From: Pseudoalteromonas luteoviolacea DSM 6061
GTDB lineage: Bacteria; Pseudomonadota; Gammaproteobacteria; Enterobacterales; Alteromonadaceae
Reading direction: 5' to 3'
NCBI RefSeq assembly: GCF_001625655.1
Contig: NZ_AUYB01000081.1
Coordinates: forward strand, 1 to 64,000
DNA: 64,000 bases
Shown: positions 1-9,296 of the stretch, piece after piece
How the letters are laid out: each line of letters begins with the position of its first letter
Numbering within the stretch: the first letter of the stretch is position 1
Notes under the pieces: model-generated
Told to the model about the DNA's origin: nothing
Database searches by the model: none
The model's input: only the letters and a program-made list of their open reading frames with translations
Program-made: the position numbers and the translations under genes

Positions 1-123
1 AGAGATTCAGGGGAAGATCAGCATAATTAAATAAGAGCGAAGGGGTATTTGCTCATCAAGTTGTACCAAGTAGCCAAATGAGCAAAAAGAAATCTTATTC
101 AACTACTTTGTATAAAGCGGAAT
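1..123. other. Window edge downstream of the YcaO gene; no gene recognised
   Basis: The minus-strand TOMM operon runs toward position 1. Reading leftward from the YcaO stop, the ATG-initiated frames close after at most nine codons. One frame stays open to the edge but has no start with a ribosome binding site. I see no terminator, so the operon may continue to the left with genes not visible here. Confidence 0.4.
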
Positions 124-2193
124 TTATATATATAAACCTTGTTGATTGATTGTCGATTCATTTAAAGGTGTACTGTGTATGCCCAATTTAACTGGCGTAT
201 CATATAACCTTGAGTTAGCCAGTTGTGGCCAGATATGACATAGCCCAGGCACAAACACATTGGCTGTTTTGATAGGTATCGGTTCTTGGGAGTAATCTAA
301 GGCTAGTGTTTCCATGCCCAAATTTTGAAGTTGCTCAATAACCGCCAATATATCTAATTTTAAGTCTCCACTTGGCTCTAGTTGAGGCGAAAAGGCTGGA
401 GAATTATTGTTGGGTTTCAAAAACTCTTCATGTGTAATCGCATCAAAATCAAAAGAAGCGTCACCTTGGTCGCGAATTGGAATAAGTTGACATAACTCAG
501 TTAAAGCTCGCTGAGCTGCCATCTGAGGCTTTAAATGGCAGCCAAAACCAAATACCCAGCCAGAAGTAAGTTTATTTTTGCCAATTGCGGCCATTACTGA
601 AACACCTGTATCTATGGTGAGATCAAGAACCCAATACTCATAGTCTTTAGAAATAGCTTGGTGAAGAGGTGCAAAATGGCCTGTGTCCAACTTTGTGAGG
701 TCAAAAGGCGGACGAAGTAGTTTATTGTACCACCATATCGCTACAGCATCGCGTTCTAGAAGTTCAAACAGCCCTTGCATGATAGCTTCTTCAAGGTTGT
801 TTCCTGCAGCACAGCCATTTGAGTGCCACTTGCCAAACTGATCTTCTTCATAGGGGGTATTTGCAAAGCAGCTGACATATGGAATATATACCGGTTCATT
901 GTGGCTCAAAGACCACACTTGCTGCCAATTGATCTGCCTACTATCAAATTCAACTGCAGCCTGAGTTCTGTTTGACTCTTTATTATGCGGATCAGAGAAC
1001 CTTTTATATTGTTGTTTGCTGTACGGCACAAGCTGATTAAAGTTATAGCTGCGATGAGATAGTTCAGACTGGTGTGCGAATACAGTGGGGGTAATATATC
1101 GATATTGAGCATTTTTTCGCTCTATGGTCTCACATAAAGCACTGGCCATTGACTGGGATTCACTTACGCCTTTACCTAAGCAAATCTGCACAAAACTGTC
1201 GTTAGCTATATTGTTTGCATTCTTAATTGGAGGAGATTTGAAAAATGCGGTTTTAAAGATAGAAATTGAACTGCCCTTAGTTTTTGGAAGTTTCTCAATA
1301 TGGGTAATCTGACCAGTTATTGGACTGATAAATGGTTTTAATTTTTCTACTGTCTGCTGAGCAGAGAGGCATCGAGAGCCGCCGTCATTGTCAAATGTGA
1401 TGGTTTGAGAGTTTAGAGATATTTTTGAATCAAGTTTACGTGTTACAGATATAGGGCTAAACGGATGACTTTCTAAGTGATTCGTTTTGTTGTTATATTC
1501 AATTAGGCTACAACTTCGCTCTGGCTGAGCCAAATGTTGTTGTATTATCTTAGCTAGCTTATTTAATAGATCGCTAGTGCTTACATCGAGTTGAGTAGCG
1601 CTCGGTATAGTCAAGTCTGTACCAGAATATGCTTTTACGAATTTCAAAACCGGTTTATTGGCTTCGAGTGTTTGTGTCAGCGTTTCAGCTTCTTGTACGT
1701 TGGATAAAATCGGGCTGATCAATGTGGTTGTATCTGTAATAGATACAATACATATAGGCAAGTCACTTGCCAGCCCTTTGATATGCTGTAATTCTTGACT
1801 TGCAGTGAGCAGGTTATCAGTAATGATCAATTGCACATTCTCAATATTTGAGAAGAGTGGACCAAAGTCAAAGTCTAAATTGCTATATAGTCGATTACCA
1901 ACGCAGGTTATTGTCTTTGCCAGCGCTTGCTTTTCAGTATCTACGGTGTCTGTTATGTATTGATTTTTCGAAAGGAAATACTCACATATAGAATAAAATC
2001 GCATTTTTTCTTCTTGGCTCTTTGCATTACTTGCAATTTCATTTTGAGTCTTTTTACCATCAATCAGGTTAAACAATGGAAATGCATTGTATTCAAACAG
2101 AAACTCACCGTTAGAAGCCAAAACGATTAGGTTATTATTCGGCAAAGTAATTACGCTATAGTTGGGTTGCCAGCTTAATACTTTTTCTGTCAT
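124..2193 (-). CDS. TOMM leader-binding / YcaO cyclodehydratase fusion
   Basis: Probable ATP-dependent azoline-forming enzyme that cyclises Cys/Ser/Thr side chains on the backbone of a ribosomal precursor peptide. The 689-aa protein has an N-terminal ~200-residue part like the bacteriocin cyclodehydratase partner domain that binds the leader, then a full YcaO domain from about residue 270. Visible YcaO hallmarks are SALCETIER near residue 350 (the S-x3-E-x2-ER ATP/Mg pattern), GCAAG near 459 followed by EEA and ELLERDA (475-481), and VPGL near 646. The C-terminus ends QQGLYI and lacks the Pro-rich tail of some YcaO enzymes. It is the last visible gene of the operon after kinase/cyclase, precursor and amidohydrolase. 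Family assignment is firm; the product chemistry is inferred. Confidence 0.88.
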   Translation of the reverse strand: MTEKVLSWQPNYSVITLPNNNLIVLASNGEFLFEYNAFPLFNLIDGKKTQNEIASNAKSQEEKMRFYSICEYFLSKNQYITDTVDTEKQALAKTITCVGNRLYSNLDFDFGPLFSNIENVQLIITDNLLTASQELQHIKGLASDLPICIVSITDTTTLISPILSNVQEAETLTQTLEANKPVLKFVKAYSGTDLTIPSATQLDVSTSDLLNKLAKIIQQHLAQPERSCSLIEYNNKTNHLESHPFSPISVTRKLDSKISLNSQTITFDNDGGSRCLSAQQTVEKLKPFISPITGQITHIEKLPKTKGSSISIFKTAFFKSPPIKNANNIANDSFVQICLGKGVSESQSMASALCETIERKNAQYRYITPTVFAHQSELSHRSYNFNQLVPYSKQQYKRFSDPHNKESNRTQAAVEFDSRQINWQQVWSLSHNEPVYIPYVSCFANTPYEEDQFGKWHSNGCAAGNNLEEAIMQGLFELLERDAVAIWWYNKLLRPPFDLTKLDTGHFAPLHQAISKDYEYWVLDLTIDTGVSVMAAIGKNKLTSGWVFGFGCHLKPQMAAQRALTELCQLIPIRDQGDASFDFDAITHEEFLKPNNNSPAFSPQLEPSGDLKLDILAVIEQLQNLGMETLALDYSQEPIPIKTANVFVPGLCHIWPQLANSRLYDTPVKLGIHSTPLNESTINQQGLYI

Positions 2194-2321
2194 TGTACGA
2201 GATCCTGTGCACTAGGCTTTGAAGCTAAACTTCCTAATTGAAATATAATACTTAACTTTCTACGAGGTAAGCCAGTTCTTTTATAGTTTTCAGCAGTTTA
2301 AGGTTCAAAAGATACATTTCA

Positions 2322-2355
2322 GCCGACATCGCCATCAATTACTTGGGATGTCAGC
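2322..2355 (-). other. Stem-loop between amidohydrolase and YcaO genes
   Basis: Arms 2322-2330 and 2347-2355 pair over 9 bp with one G-U on the minus-strand transcript. No U-tract follows, so it is more likely an mRNA processing or stability element than a terminator. It lies in the 181-bp gap between two genes that should be co-transcribed. Confidence 0.35.
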
Positions 2356-2374
2356 TTAGCTTGATAACACTTAA

Positions 2375-3580
2375 TTAAGCTTTCATGAACTTACTTAGGT
2401 CGAGCGATGATTTATAGGACTCTCCAAAAAAATCTAACGCATTCAAGCCTAAGATCTTGTCTACAGAGCCTTTACCAATTTGGTTTTCAAGCTTTTGAAC
2501 TTCTTGAATATTGTCGGACTCATGGTCCATATGAGGAAAGTCACTACCAAATAGAAGCTTGTGCGCTCCAATGTGCTGAATTGATTCCTTAAGCATAAGC
2601 TCATCAGGCTCGATTGCTAACCAGATTTGCCTTTCGAAGTATTCTGAAGGAAGTTGCTTAATATTCTCTTTTACTTCATTTTTTAAGCTCGGATAAGCCA
2701 GCTCATCTAGTCGCCATAACCAATGTGGTAACCAGCCACATCCAGCTTCAAGAAAGGCAAACTTAAGCTTAGGGAAGTGTTCAAGTGTGCCCGAAGTCAT
2801 CAAAGACAAAATGCCACTCATGGCTTCCATGATATGGGAGCAAGAAAACTTACCGAATCTCGACTCATAAAGGTTTGAACCAAGAATTGGCACATTCGAA
2901 TGTGTAAAAGAATGGAAGATAATCGAGATTTCACGTTCTTCGCATGCTCTCCAAAATGGAAAATACGCTTTGCTTTCTAGCGGGATGCCTTTAACAGGTG
3001 ATGATTGAAGTGCGACGCTGGTAAAGCCTTGGTTGTGGGCTTCGATAACATCGGCAACCATTTTTTGCGGGTCATGCCGTGAAATCAAAGCTGCGCCATG
3101 TAGCCTATCTGTATTTACTGAGGATAGATCTTTTAACCAACGATTATATGCTTTCGCGTATGCGGCAGATTGGATCGCATCTATGTTGTCGTTATAAACG
3201 TAATAAGACCCATGATTTGGTAGCAAAACAGAGATATCTATGTTTTTTCTATTCATGTCATCCAAGTGACCTTGAGCAAAGGTTGCTGACTCAATATCAG
3301 CGCTTCGGGATTGCTGCTGTATGTTAAGCTCAATAGTTACTTTTTCGCTCATTGCTTGCCAAAGAGGAGAGTCATTAATCATGATCTGATCTGGCGCTGG
3401 AAAGCATGCGTATTCATCAAGTCGAGTTAATCGCTCGGAAAAGGTTTCACCCTCTGGCGCCATACTTTTTACAGTAGGAAGGTATAAAGCTTGCTCTTTT
3501 TTCGATAAATAAGTGGTGAACAAATTTGGTGGCTCGTTGACATGGCGGTCCATATCGACAATCAATGTGTTGTTTCTCAT
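2375..3580 (-). CDS. Amidohydrolase-family (ACMSD-like) metal-dependent hydrolase in TOMM operon
   Basis: A TIM-barrel hydrolase of the amidohydrolase_2 group. The 401-aa protein opens with VDMDRHVNEPPNL, matching the D-x-D-x-HV-x-EP signature of this clade. It also has IIFHSFTHS (metal-site His, about residue 220), FLEAGCGWLPHWLWRLDE (about 280) and FGSDFPHMD (about 350). I chose the ATG at 3580, which has GAGGAA in front; an in-frame ATG four codons upstream (3592) lacks a ribosome site. It sits between the precursor and YcaO genes and is therefore a candidate tailoring, leader-removal or immunity enzyme. That role is inference from position, and the substrate is unknown. Confidence 0.8.
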   Translation of the reverse strand: MRNNTLIVDMDRHVNEPPNLFTTYLSKKEQALYLPTVKSMAPEGETFSERLTRLDEYACFPAPDQIMINDSPLWQAMSEKVTIELNIQQQSRSADIESATFAQGHLDDMNRKNIDISVLLPNHGSYYVYNDNIDAIQSAAYAKAYNRWLKDLSSVNTDRLHGAALISRHDPQKMVADVIEAHNQGFTSVALQSSPVKGIPLESKAYFPFWRACEEREISIIFHSFTHSNVPILGSNLYESRFGKFSCSHIMEAMSGILSLMTSGTLEHFPKLKFAFLEAGCGWLPHWLWRLDELAYPSLKNEVKENIKQLPSEYFERQIWLAIEPDELMLKESIQHIGAHKLLFGSDFPHMDHESDNIQEVQKLENQIGKGSVDKILGLNALDFFGESYKSSLDLSKFMKA

Positions 3581-3595
3581 TCGTTTCCTCATAAA

Positions 3596-3622
3596 CTAGG
3601 TGCTAAAGCAAAAGGCACCTAG
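3596..3622 (-). terminator. Stem-loop just downstream of the TOMM precursor
   Basis: Perfect 8-bp arms CTAGGTGC (3596-3603) and GCACCTAG (3615-3622) lie directly after the precursor stop and before the amidohydrolase start. The following T-run is short. Such a leaky hairpin could set more precursor mRNA than enzyme mRNA, as in many peptide biosynthesis operons. This role is inferred. Confidence 0.45.
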
Positions 3623-3640
3623 CGTAACTAAATGGACGTA

Positions 3641-4534
3641 TTACCCGCAGCTGAATGGGTATTTCGAACCCCCAGCATTGTATGATGCCAAGGCAATAGG
3701 GCCATAATTTTCAAGTGATAATGGGCGCTGAGGGACCACTAAAACGAGTCTTGATCTTTTAGCTTTTACCCATCTTGGAACTAGAGCTTGAGGCGGCACT
3801 GATTTAGAGCCAAACTCCTCCGCAAGTTGTGTAGAGTCTAAAAATTCAGCATCGTCATCTTCTGCAATGATAAGATCAAATGCCCAAGGGAAGTCGTAGC
3901 CGAACGACTCTTTAAGTACTTTTGCAGCTTTACCAATTTCTTCTACTTTTAGATTGCCTGTTTCTGTATCAATTGGATCTTTTGTGATTAAACGCTCTTT
4001 GAACTGCTCATCCATCCAAGACAGTGACAAAGCATCCATTAATACTGTACCGAACTCATAAAGTGTGCCCATATCATTGCCGATATTAAAACGACTAGTG
4101 CTAGGCATACTGTCTGGAGCTGCACCATTATCAAACCCCCCAAAAATAGAAGGTGCTTTTGCATAAAAAGCGGCGGCAGCTTCAGTCGGGTTATTCTTTG
4201 GCTTTTTTGGAATGTAGATAAGTACTTGTTCAATTTTCTCTGAGTTCTCTACATCATATTCACCAGTTCCTGGATTCCAATATGGTGCTTCGTCTGATTC
4301 TGTGACTTGTAATTGTATCCCCCAAGAGTCACCACACAAACCATACTTTTCTAGCACAGCCATTGCACCAATCTCTTGATCTGGATAACTGTTAAAATCT
4401 TTTTTAATCAGCTCATTACAGAATGGGTTGGATTCAACAGTTCCATTTTCTTGTGCTGTCCATATTGTTGATACGGACTTAATCCAAGCAGTTCTAAGCT
4501 CAAGAAGAGAACTGTCTGATATAATTGCTTTCAT
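3641..4534 (-). CDS. TOMM precursor protein, BMA_0021/BMA_0022-like, duplicated leader module
   Basis: Candidate substrate of the YcaO enzyme. The 297-aa protein appears to contain two related modules, about residues 1-125 and 150-275. Each has an amphipathic helical start (LRTAWIKSVSTIW / FGTVLMDALSLSW), an xxVLxxxxG element, a WxxxLxVxE strand region (SWGIQLQVTES / PWAFDLIIAED) and a (V/I)YIPKKP / LVVPQRP strand. The second module weakly resembles nitrile-hydratase-type leaders. The protein ends YNAGGSKYPFSCG (285-297), a short tail with Ser and Cys suited to heterocyclisation. Its start overlaps the kinase stop (TAATG), so translation is coupled. It is long for a RiPP precursor; Burkholderia systems carry two separate such proteins, so this may be a fusion. 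The core boundary is inferred. Confidence 0.72.
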   Translation of the reverse strand: MKAIISDSSLLELRTAWIKSVSTIWTAQENGTVESNPFCNELIKKDFNSYPDQEIGAMAVLEKYGLCGDSWGIQLQVTESDEAPYWNPGTGEYDVENSEKIEQVLIYIPKKPKNNPTEAAAAFYAKAPSIFGGFDNGAAPDSMPSTSRFNIGNDMGTLYEFGTVLMDALSLSWMDEQFKERLITKDPIDTETGNLKVEEIGKAAKVLKESFGYDFPWAFDLIIAEDDDAEFLDSTQLAEEFGSKSVPPQALVPRWVKAKRSRLVLVVPQRPLSLENYGPIALASYNAGGSKYPFSCG

Positions 4535-7500
4535 TATTGCTCCTTTTTACGGTTTTTAAACAGTTTAATTTGTTTATTACACATTTGAGTGACGCGTTTC
4601 ATACCTGTTTTTTGTGACCATTTCATTGAGCGCTCTAGCGACTCGATGCTTTGCTCCTTCTGTCCCATAATAAGTTCTAGTTGTGAGCGCCTGTAAGGTA
4701 ACATTGGCTGGTAATAATGCTCGCCTATTTCGTGACACAAGTCTTCGCAGTACGCCAATCGTGCATGTGCTTCTTGTAATTTATTCTGGCTAATTTCAAT
4801 ATCTGCAAGTAACGACTCAAAGAACGCAACTGCATGAAAACATCCCATGGCTTTTAGCCCTAACACAGGCTGAAGTGCATTGTTTAATACGTTTTCTTTT
4901 TCTTGTTCGGAAAGTTGTTTTGTCTGTGCTAAAGCCCACTGATAAACAATGGCACCATAGGTTTCGTGTGCAGGTAATGAATGCAGCTTTGCTTTGCTGA
5001 CTAATTCGGACGCAGTGTCAAAGACCACATGAGGTTGAACCATGTATTGATACAGTATGCTCTTGTACATCAGTCCTATACAAAGGGAAGGCATATGACC
5101 TAGCTGTTCGGCAAAATCGATAGCCATATTTGCATGTTCAATTGCTAATTGCTCTTCATCAATTAACCAATAAAGTAGTCCAAGCGTTGCGGCTGACCAA
5201 GCTTTTGAGTCAAACCCAAACAATACACCATGGTTTCGATGCAAGGATTCATCATAGCAGTTGATAACTGACTCTAATAAAACTCTACCTTTTGCAAAAT
5301 CACCTTTGGTGTAATAGTAGTAACCAAGAATTGCGTGTGCGGCACATTCAACATGAGGATACTTTTCAACTATTTTTTCTAGTTCATAGACAGTATTTTG
5401 AAGTGTTTTCCCTTCAAACCCTTTCAGGGTCCCGCGGTTGCCCGCCACAATATTGTGCAAAATTACCGAGTAATAAATTTGTACAAGCAACTCAATAATA
5501 TCTGATTCAATGTTTTCGTCCGATTCTATGAAGCCTGACAAATCACTATTGAAATACAGAGAGTCAACCGACTTAAGACATTGATTAGCGTAATCAGAAA
5601 CACTTTCTCCTGCCCACCCATCCTTATTCATCAACGCCAATGTTATAAGAATATTGGCATTTAGCGTATATTTCTGTTTCAGCTTATCTTCTAAAGGCTC
5701 ACTCCACTGAATCGCCAATTGACACTCTTCAATACAATCACTACTTGCGGAAAAGTCCAAATGCTTAGTTGCACTTCTAAGAATATAGTTAATGGCTTTA
5801 TCAAAACATTTTGAATTAGCGAAATGATGCGCTATTTCATGAGGGTTATTTTCGACGCGCTCCATGAACAGGCTTTCAAGTGTATTTGCAAGCTTGCCAT
5901 GCACTTCTTCTGCAACTTGTCGAGACATGCTTTCATAACCGGCATCTCTTACTAAAGCGTGCTTAAAAATGTAGCTTTCACGATTCACGCGACGTTGTTT
6001 AATAATCAAGTCATTTTTGATGAGTTCGTTCAAATCGTTTTGAATTTGGTTTTCGCTTAAAGTTGAAGATGCTACTAAAAGCTCATACTCGAATTCTCGT
6101 CCAATTGTTGCTGCCAATTGAGCCGTTTCTTTAGCATGGTTCAGGCCATCGAGCTTTTGCTGAAGAGATTCTCTTAAACTGCTGGGGACCTGATCTAATC
6201 TTTCTGGAGAAATAAAGTCAATTGGATGTTCGTTGATGTCGACAAGCTGTTTGTTAATCAACATTGCAACTAATTCTTCAATAAACAGTGGTATACCATC
6301 CGTTCGTGCAATGAGTACATCGAGTACATTTTGCGCTACAGGTCTTTGATCAAACAGCTTTAAAATAAACTGTTCAGTTGCTTTTTCGTCAAGCTTATTC
6401 AACTCAATCGGCTTTATTTTATTTCTTGAAAGTGAAGTAGGAATATCATTGCGCGACGTACTTATTATAAAATGCTGTGTACTTAAGGAGTGTTCAAAGT
6501 AATTTATAAACTCTAGGGTTGTTGAATCTGACCAATGAATATCCTCAAAAACAAACAGCTTATTATCATTAAGGCTATGTATTTGCGATACGAGGAGTGC
6601 TTGCAAGCAAGAGAACAAAATTTGTTTCTGGATATCGGCCGGAAGCATCGATGGCTGATAGTTCTTTCCTAGATCAATATTTAACCATACTAAAAGAATA
6701 GGGATTGCATCGTTGGGCAAATCTCCATTGAAATACTTATCGAGGAGCTTGTGAAATTCTTCAGTGACAGCTTCAGCGCTGAGTTTATGTGTGTTAAATA
6801 GATTGTGAATTAAAGTCAATATTGGATATAACGCATTGTTTTGATGCTCTGGTAAGCACTGTGCAATGAGGTGTTGATGTTTAGGTGCGTGCACCCTGAT
6901 TTCTTGAAGTAACCTTGACTTTCCGATACCTGCTTCACCAAATATGTGTGTATGCTTTTCACTAGGCACTTCTTTGTTGATTTGTGCTTTAACTTGATTA
7001 AGCTCTTCTTCTCGTCCAATGAGCTCATGGTTGTTGCGCGTTCCTCTCATAAAGCCAAAAGCTTCAACTTGGCGTTCACCTTTAAGCTCATAGACAGGCT
7101 CAGGTCGGTAACTTTGCCCGAGTTTTAGTTCGACATAGCCTTCAAATTCACTATAAGGATCTAGTATCGCTCTTGCTTCACTACTGCAAAGTACTTGTTT
7201 CTCCCGTGCAGTTCTTGCAAGCGTCATAGCCGCATTAGCAACGTGTCCCTCTGGGGTAGAATTGGCGTAGGTAACAAAAACACCTGTATGAATACCGATA
7301 TGTACATTTAGTTGAGCGCCATGCGCGTCCTTCATCAACGCATTTCGTTTTGAGATTTCACTTGTAATTTCTAAGGCGCTCCTTGCACACAGCCTAGTAT
7401 CATTGTCGCTCGCTGTTGGGTGGCCAAAGTAAAACAAAGAGACATCGGCAACACTGCCTACATGAAATGCACCAAATCGAATTGCGATATCTAAACAGTA

Positions 7501-8607
7501 GTTCCGCTGAGATTTAAATAAAGTGTCGATAACTTCAAGGTCGTGTTCTCTAGCATCGGTAAATGATGTACTAAAGCGTAAAGCTAGTACGGTAATTTGC
7601 TTCCGTTCGGTTAGAGAGGTATAACCAAGTGGTGCAATAACTGTGTCATGGTCGTTTCTCATCACTATGGTTTCATCCTCAGCAACTTGTGATGAAGAGC
7701 TGAGAGATATTTTGCCAACTAAGTTTGAGACATTAATCGATTTAAGCTCATTAAACGCTTCTTCTCCCGTGATTACACGTTCTATGGCATTTTTATTTAG
7801 GACTCTACGTAAAAGCCCGGACAATGGATGTCCAAGCAATGCACTAGGCATTGGAATATGTGCGTCGCTCAATTGTTTATGATAAATAGATGCGACACTT
7901 GTGCCATTCATTGCTGGGGCACCTGTAATGCATTCCAGATAAACAAGACCCCATACATATAGATCTGTTTTGGTTGTAGCAGGTTCGCCTCGCAGTTGCT
8001 CAGGCGCACTATATGAAGGGGTACCAAGCGTTTCTTGCGTGAGAGTTAAAGTACGAAAATCTGCTTGGCGGCTATCGTGAGTGAGTGTTCCAATACCAAA
8101 ATCAAGAATTTTTGCATGCAGCTTAGCGCCAGTTTTGCTTAGCATAATGTTGGCAGGCTTAATATCCCTATGCACAATACCTTTACTATGTGCGTGAATG
8201 AGGGCATCTAGCACTTGAGACATAATATCAGTTGCTTCCGGGGCACTAAATGGCCCTTCTAGTAACAGGTGCTCGCGTAACGAATGCCCTTCAACAAACT
8301 CAAAAACACCATAGAGTAAATCATCATTGATTTGACCTTGGTCCAGCAGCCTTACAATATTAGGGTGCTGTAACTGGCTACTTAATGATGTCTCTCTTTT
8401 AAATCGCTCAATGTATCTTTGTTTTTTTTGTTCTTCACAATGAGGTTCTATAGCTAGAAATTTGATAGCAACAAACTGGCCTGTACTTTTTTGTTTAGCT
8501 TTAAAAACTTTACCGAAGCCGCCTTCACCAACTTTATTGAGTAACTCGTAATGTGAGGACTCAAAGCTATCGTAGATGTATGAATCTGAAAATTGAGTTA
8601 ATGACAT
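4534..8607 (-). CDS. TOMM system Ser/Thr kinase - cyclase-like - AAA ATPase - TPR fusion regulator
   Basis: A multidomain signalling ATPase, 1357 aa from the ATG at 8607. A TTG 22 codons upstream (8673) is possible but less likely. Order: Ser/Thr kinase (about 20-280; GEGGFG at 27, VAIK Lys49, HRD Asp148, DFG 169-171), class III cyclase-like domain (about 335-500), NTPase module with Walker A GEAGIGKS (557-564) and Walker B FVFEDIHW (about 686-693), then a long helical TPR-like region to the end. The kinase looks active. In the cyclase domain the first metal Asp is Arg344 and the transition-state Arg position is Thr462, so it is probably inactive. The architecture matches the TOMM system kinase/cyclase fusion family known from Burkholderia. 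It starts the operon and probably regulates synthesis or couples it to a signal; that role is inference. Confidence 0.85.
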   Translation of the reverse strand: MSLTQFSDSYIYDSFESSHYELLNKVGEGGFGKVFKAKQKSTGQFVAIKFLAIEPHCEEQKKQRYIERFKRETSLSSQLQHPNIVRLLDQGQINDDLLYGVFEFVEGHSLREHLLLEGPFSAPEATDIMSQVLDALIHAHSKGIVHRDIKPANIMLSKTGAKLHAKILDFGIGTLTHDSRQADFRTLTLTQETLGTPSYSAPEQLRGEPATTKTDLYVWGLVYLECITGAPAMNGTSVASIYHKQLSDAHIPMPSALLGHPLSGLLRRVLNKNAIERVITGEEAFNELKSINVSNLVGKISLSSSSQVAEDETIVMRNDHDTVIAPLGYTSLTERKQITVLALRFSTSFTDAREHDLEVIDTLFKSQRNYCLDIAIRFGAFHVGSVADVSLFYFGHPTASDNDTRLCARSALEITSEISKRNALMKDAHGAQLNVHIGIHTGVFVTYANSTPEGHVANAAMTLARTAREKQVLCSSEARAILDPYSEFEGYVELKLGQSYRPEPVYELKGERQVEAFGFMRGTRNNHELIGREEELNQVKAQINKEVPSEKHTHIFGEAGIGKSRLLQEIRVHAPKHQHLIAQCLPEHQNNALYPILTLIHNLFNTHKLSAEAVTEEFHKLLDKYFNGDLPNDAIPILLVWLNIDLGKNYQPSMLPADIQKQILFSCLQALLVSQIHSLNDNKLFVFEDIHWSDSTTLEFINYFEHSLSTQHFIISTSRNDIPTSLSRNKIKPIELNKLDEKATEQFILKLFDQRPVAQNVLDVLIARTDGIPLFIEELVAMLINKQLVDINEHPIDFISPERLDQVPSSLRESLQQKLDGLNHAKETAQLAATIGREFEYELLVASSTLSENQIQNDLNELIKNDLIIKQRRVNRESYIFKHALVRDAGYESMSRQVAEEVHGKLANTLESLFMERVENNPHEIAHHFANSKCFDKAINYILRSATKHLDFSASSDCIEECQLAIQWSEPLEDKLKQKYTLNANILITLALMNKDGWAGESVSDYANQCLKSVDSLYFNSDLSGFIESDENIESDIIELLVQIYYSVILHNIVAGNRGTLKGFEGKTLQNTVYELEKIVEKYPHVECAAHAILGYYYYTKGDFAKGRVLLESVINCYDESLHRNHGVLFGFDSKAWSAATLGLLYWLIDEEQLAIEHANMAIDFAEQLGHMPSLCIGLMYKSILYQYMVQPHVVFDTASELVSKAKLHSLPAHETYGAIVYQWALAQTKQLSEQEKENVLNNALQPVLGLKAMGCFHAVAFFESLLADIEISQNKLQEAHARLAYCEDLCHEIGEHYYQPMLPYRRSQLELIMGQKEQSIESLERSMKWSQKTGMKRVTQMCNKQIKLFKNRKKEQ

Positions 8608-9296
8608 AATAGTAATTAGCTTCTCTAAATAAATATCCGTTTGTGGCAAACACTCATTACTTAGTGGTAACAAATGGCCAAATCAATTGTTGTTCAATAT
8701 TAGTCTAAACAACACAATTATAACTGCTGCTAGGGCTAAAACTAGTGTTTTTGATAATTGGTATAATCTAAACTATGAATGTTAAATTAAAAAGAGGCTG
8801 CGTAATAATTTCAAGCTTATATAGTCCCGTATAATGCAATTATAATGAGTGGGTATCAAGCTCTGATAATACGCCATCAATAAGCGTGAGTAAACATTGG
8901 TGTAATGAGGTGTAATGCCGCAGTTGCTTTTCCGGAAAGCCTGAATATGAGCTTTTAGTTAAGCCTTTTGTAGTGGATAATAATTAAATATTCCTTATCG
9001 ATTGGGGGGGTGCGGTTGATTTATATGTGTTTACAGTTGGTCCTGTGTTGATGAATTCAAAAATCGAGTTGAGCCTATTCATTTTCTATAAGTAAAGAGT
9101 GTAGGAATAGAAAATCACGTTAACAGCTACTTTATAATTACCTATTATTTAGTAAAGTGGGAGAGTTGTGCTTTGCATTGCAATAAAAAAATAATTATCA
9201 ATTTAAGCTTGTATAAATGATTATTTCCTGTATTGAAATTATCTTGGGTGTTTAAATCCTGTTCAGAATGCTTTTAGTTCAGGTTTATGAAATACA
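8608..9296. other. 689-bp gap; putative promoter region of the TOMM operon
   Basis: I see no gene; the longest ATG frames I tried run 12-19 codons without a ribosome site. On the minus strand a TATAAT hexamer at 8717-8722 is a possible -10 for the TOMM operon, but I see no good -35. GCTTTTCCGGAAAGC around 8927-8941 is an inverted repeat with TTCCGGAA at its centre. Base composition is AT-rich. Confidence 0.35.

Noticed and set aside
2375..3592. Reading the amidohydrolase as a dihydroorotase or urease-type enzyme
   Set aside because: The opening D-x-D-x-HV-x-EP pattern and SDFPH motif fit the ACMSD-like group, not the HxH cyclic amidohydrolases.
3655..3680. TTTCGAACCC, reminiscent of a tRNA T-loop
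   Set aside because: It lies inside the precursor coding sequence and no cloverleaf can be drawn around it.
8927..8941. TTCCGGAA inverted repeat, also near 18568
   Set aside because: Two short copies in unrelated contexts are not enough to claim a regulon.
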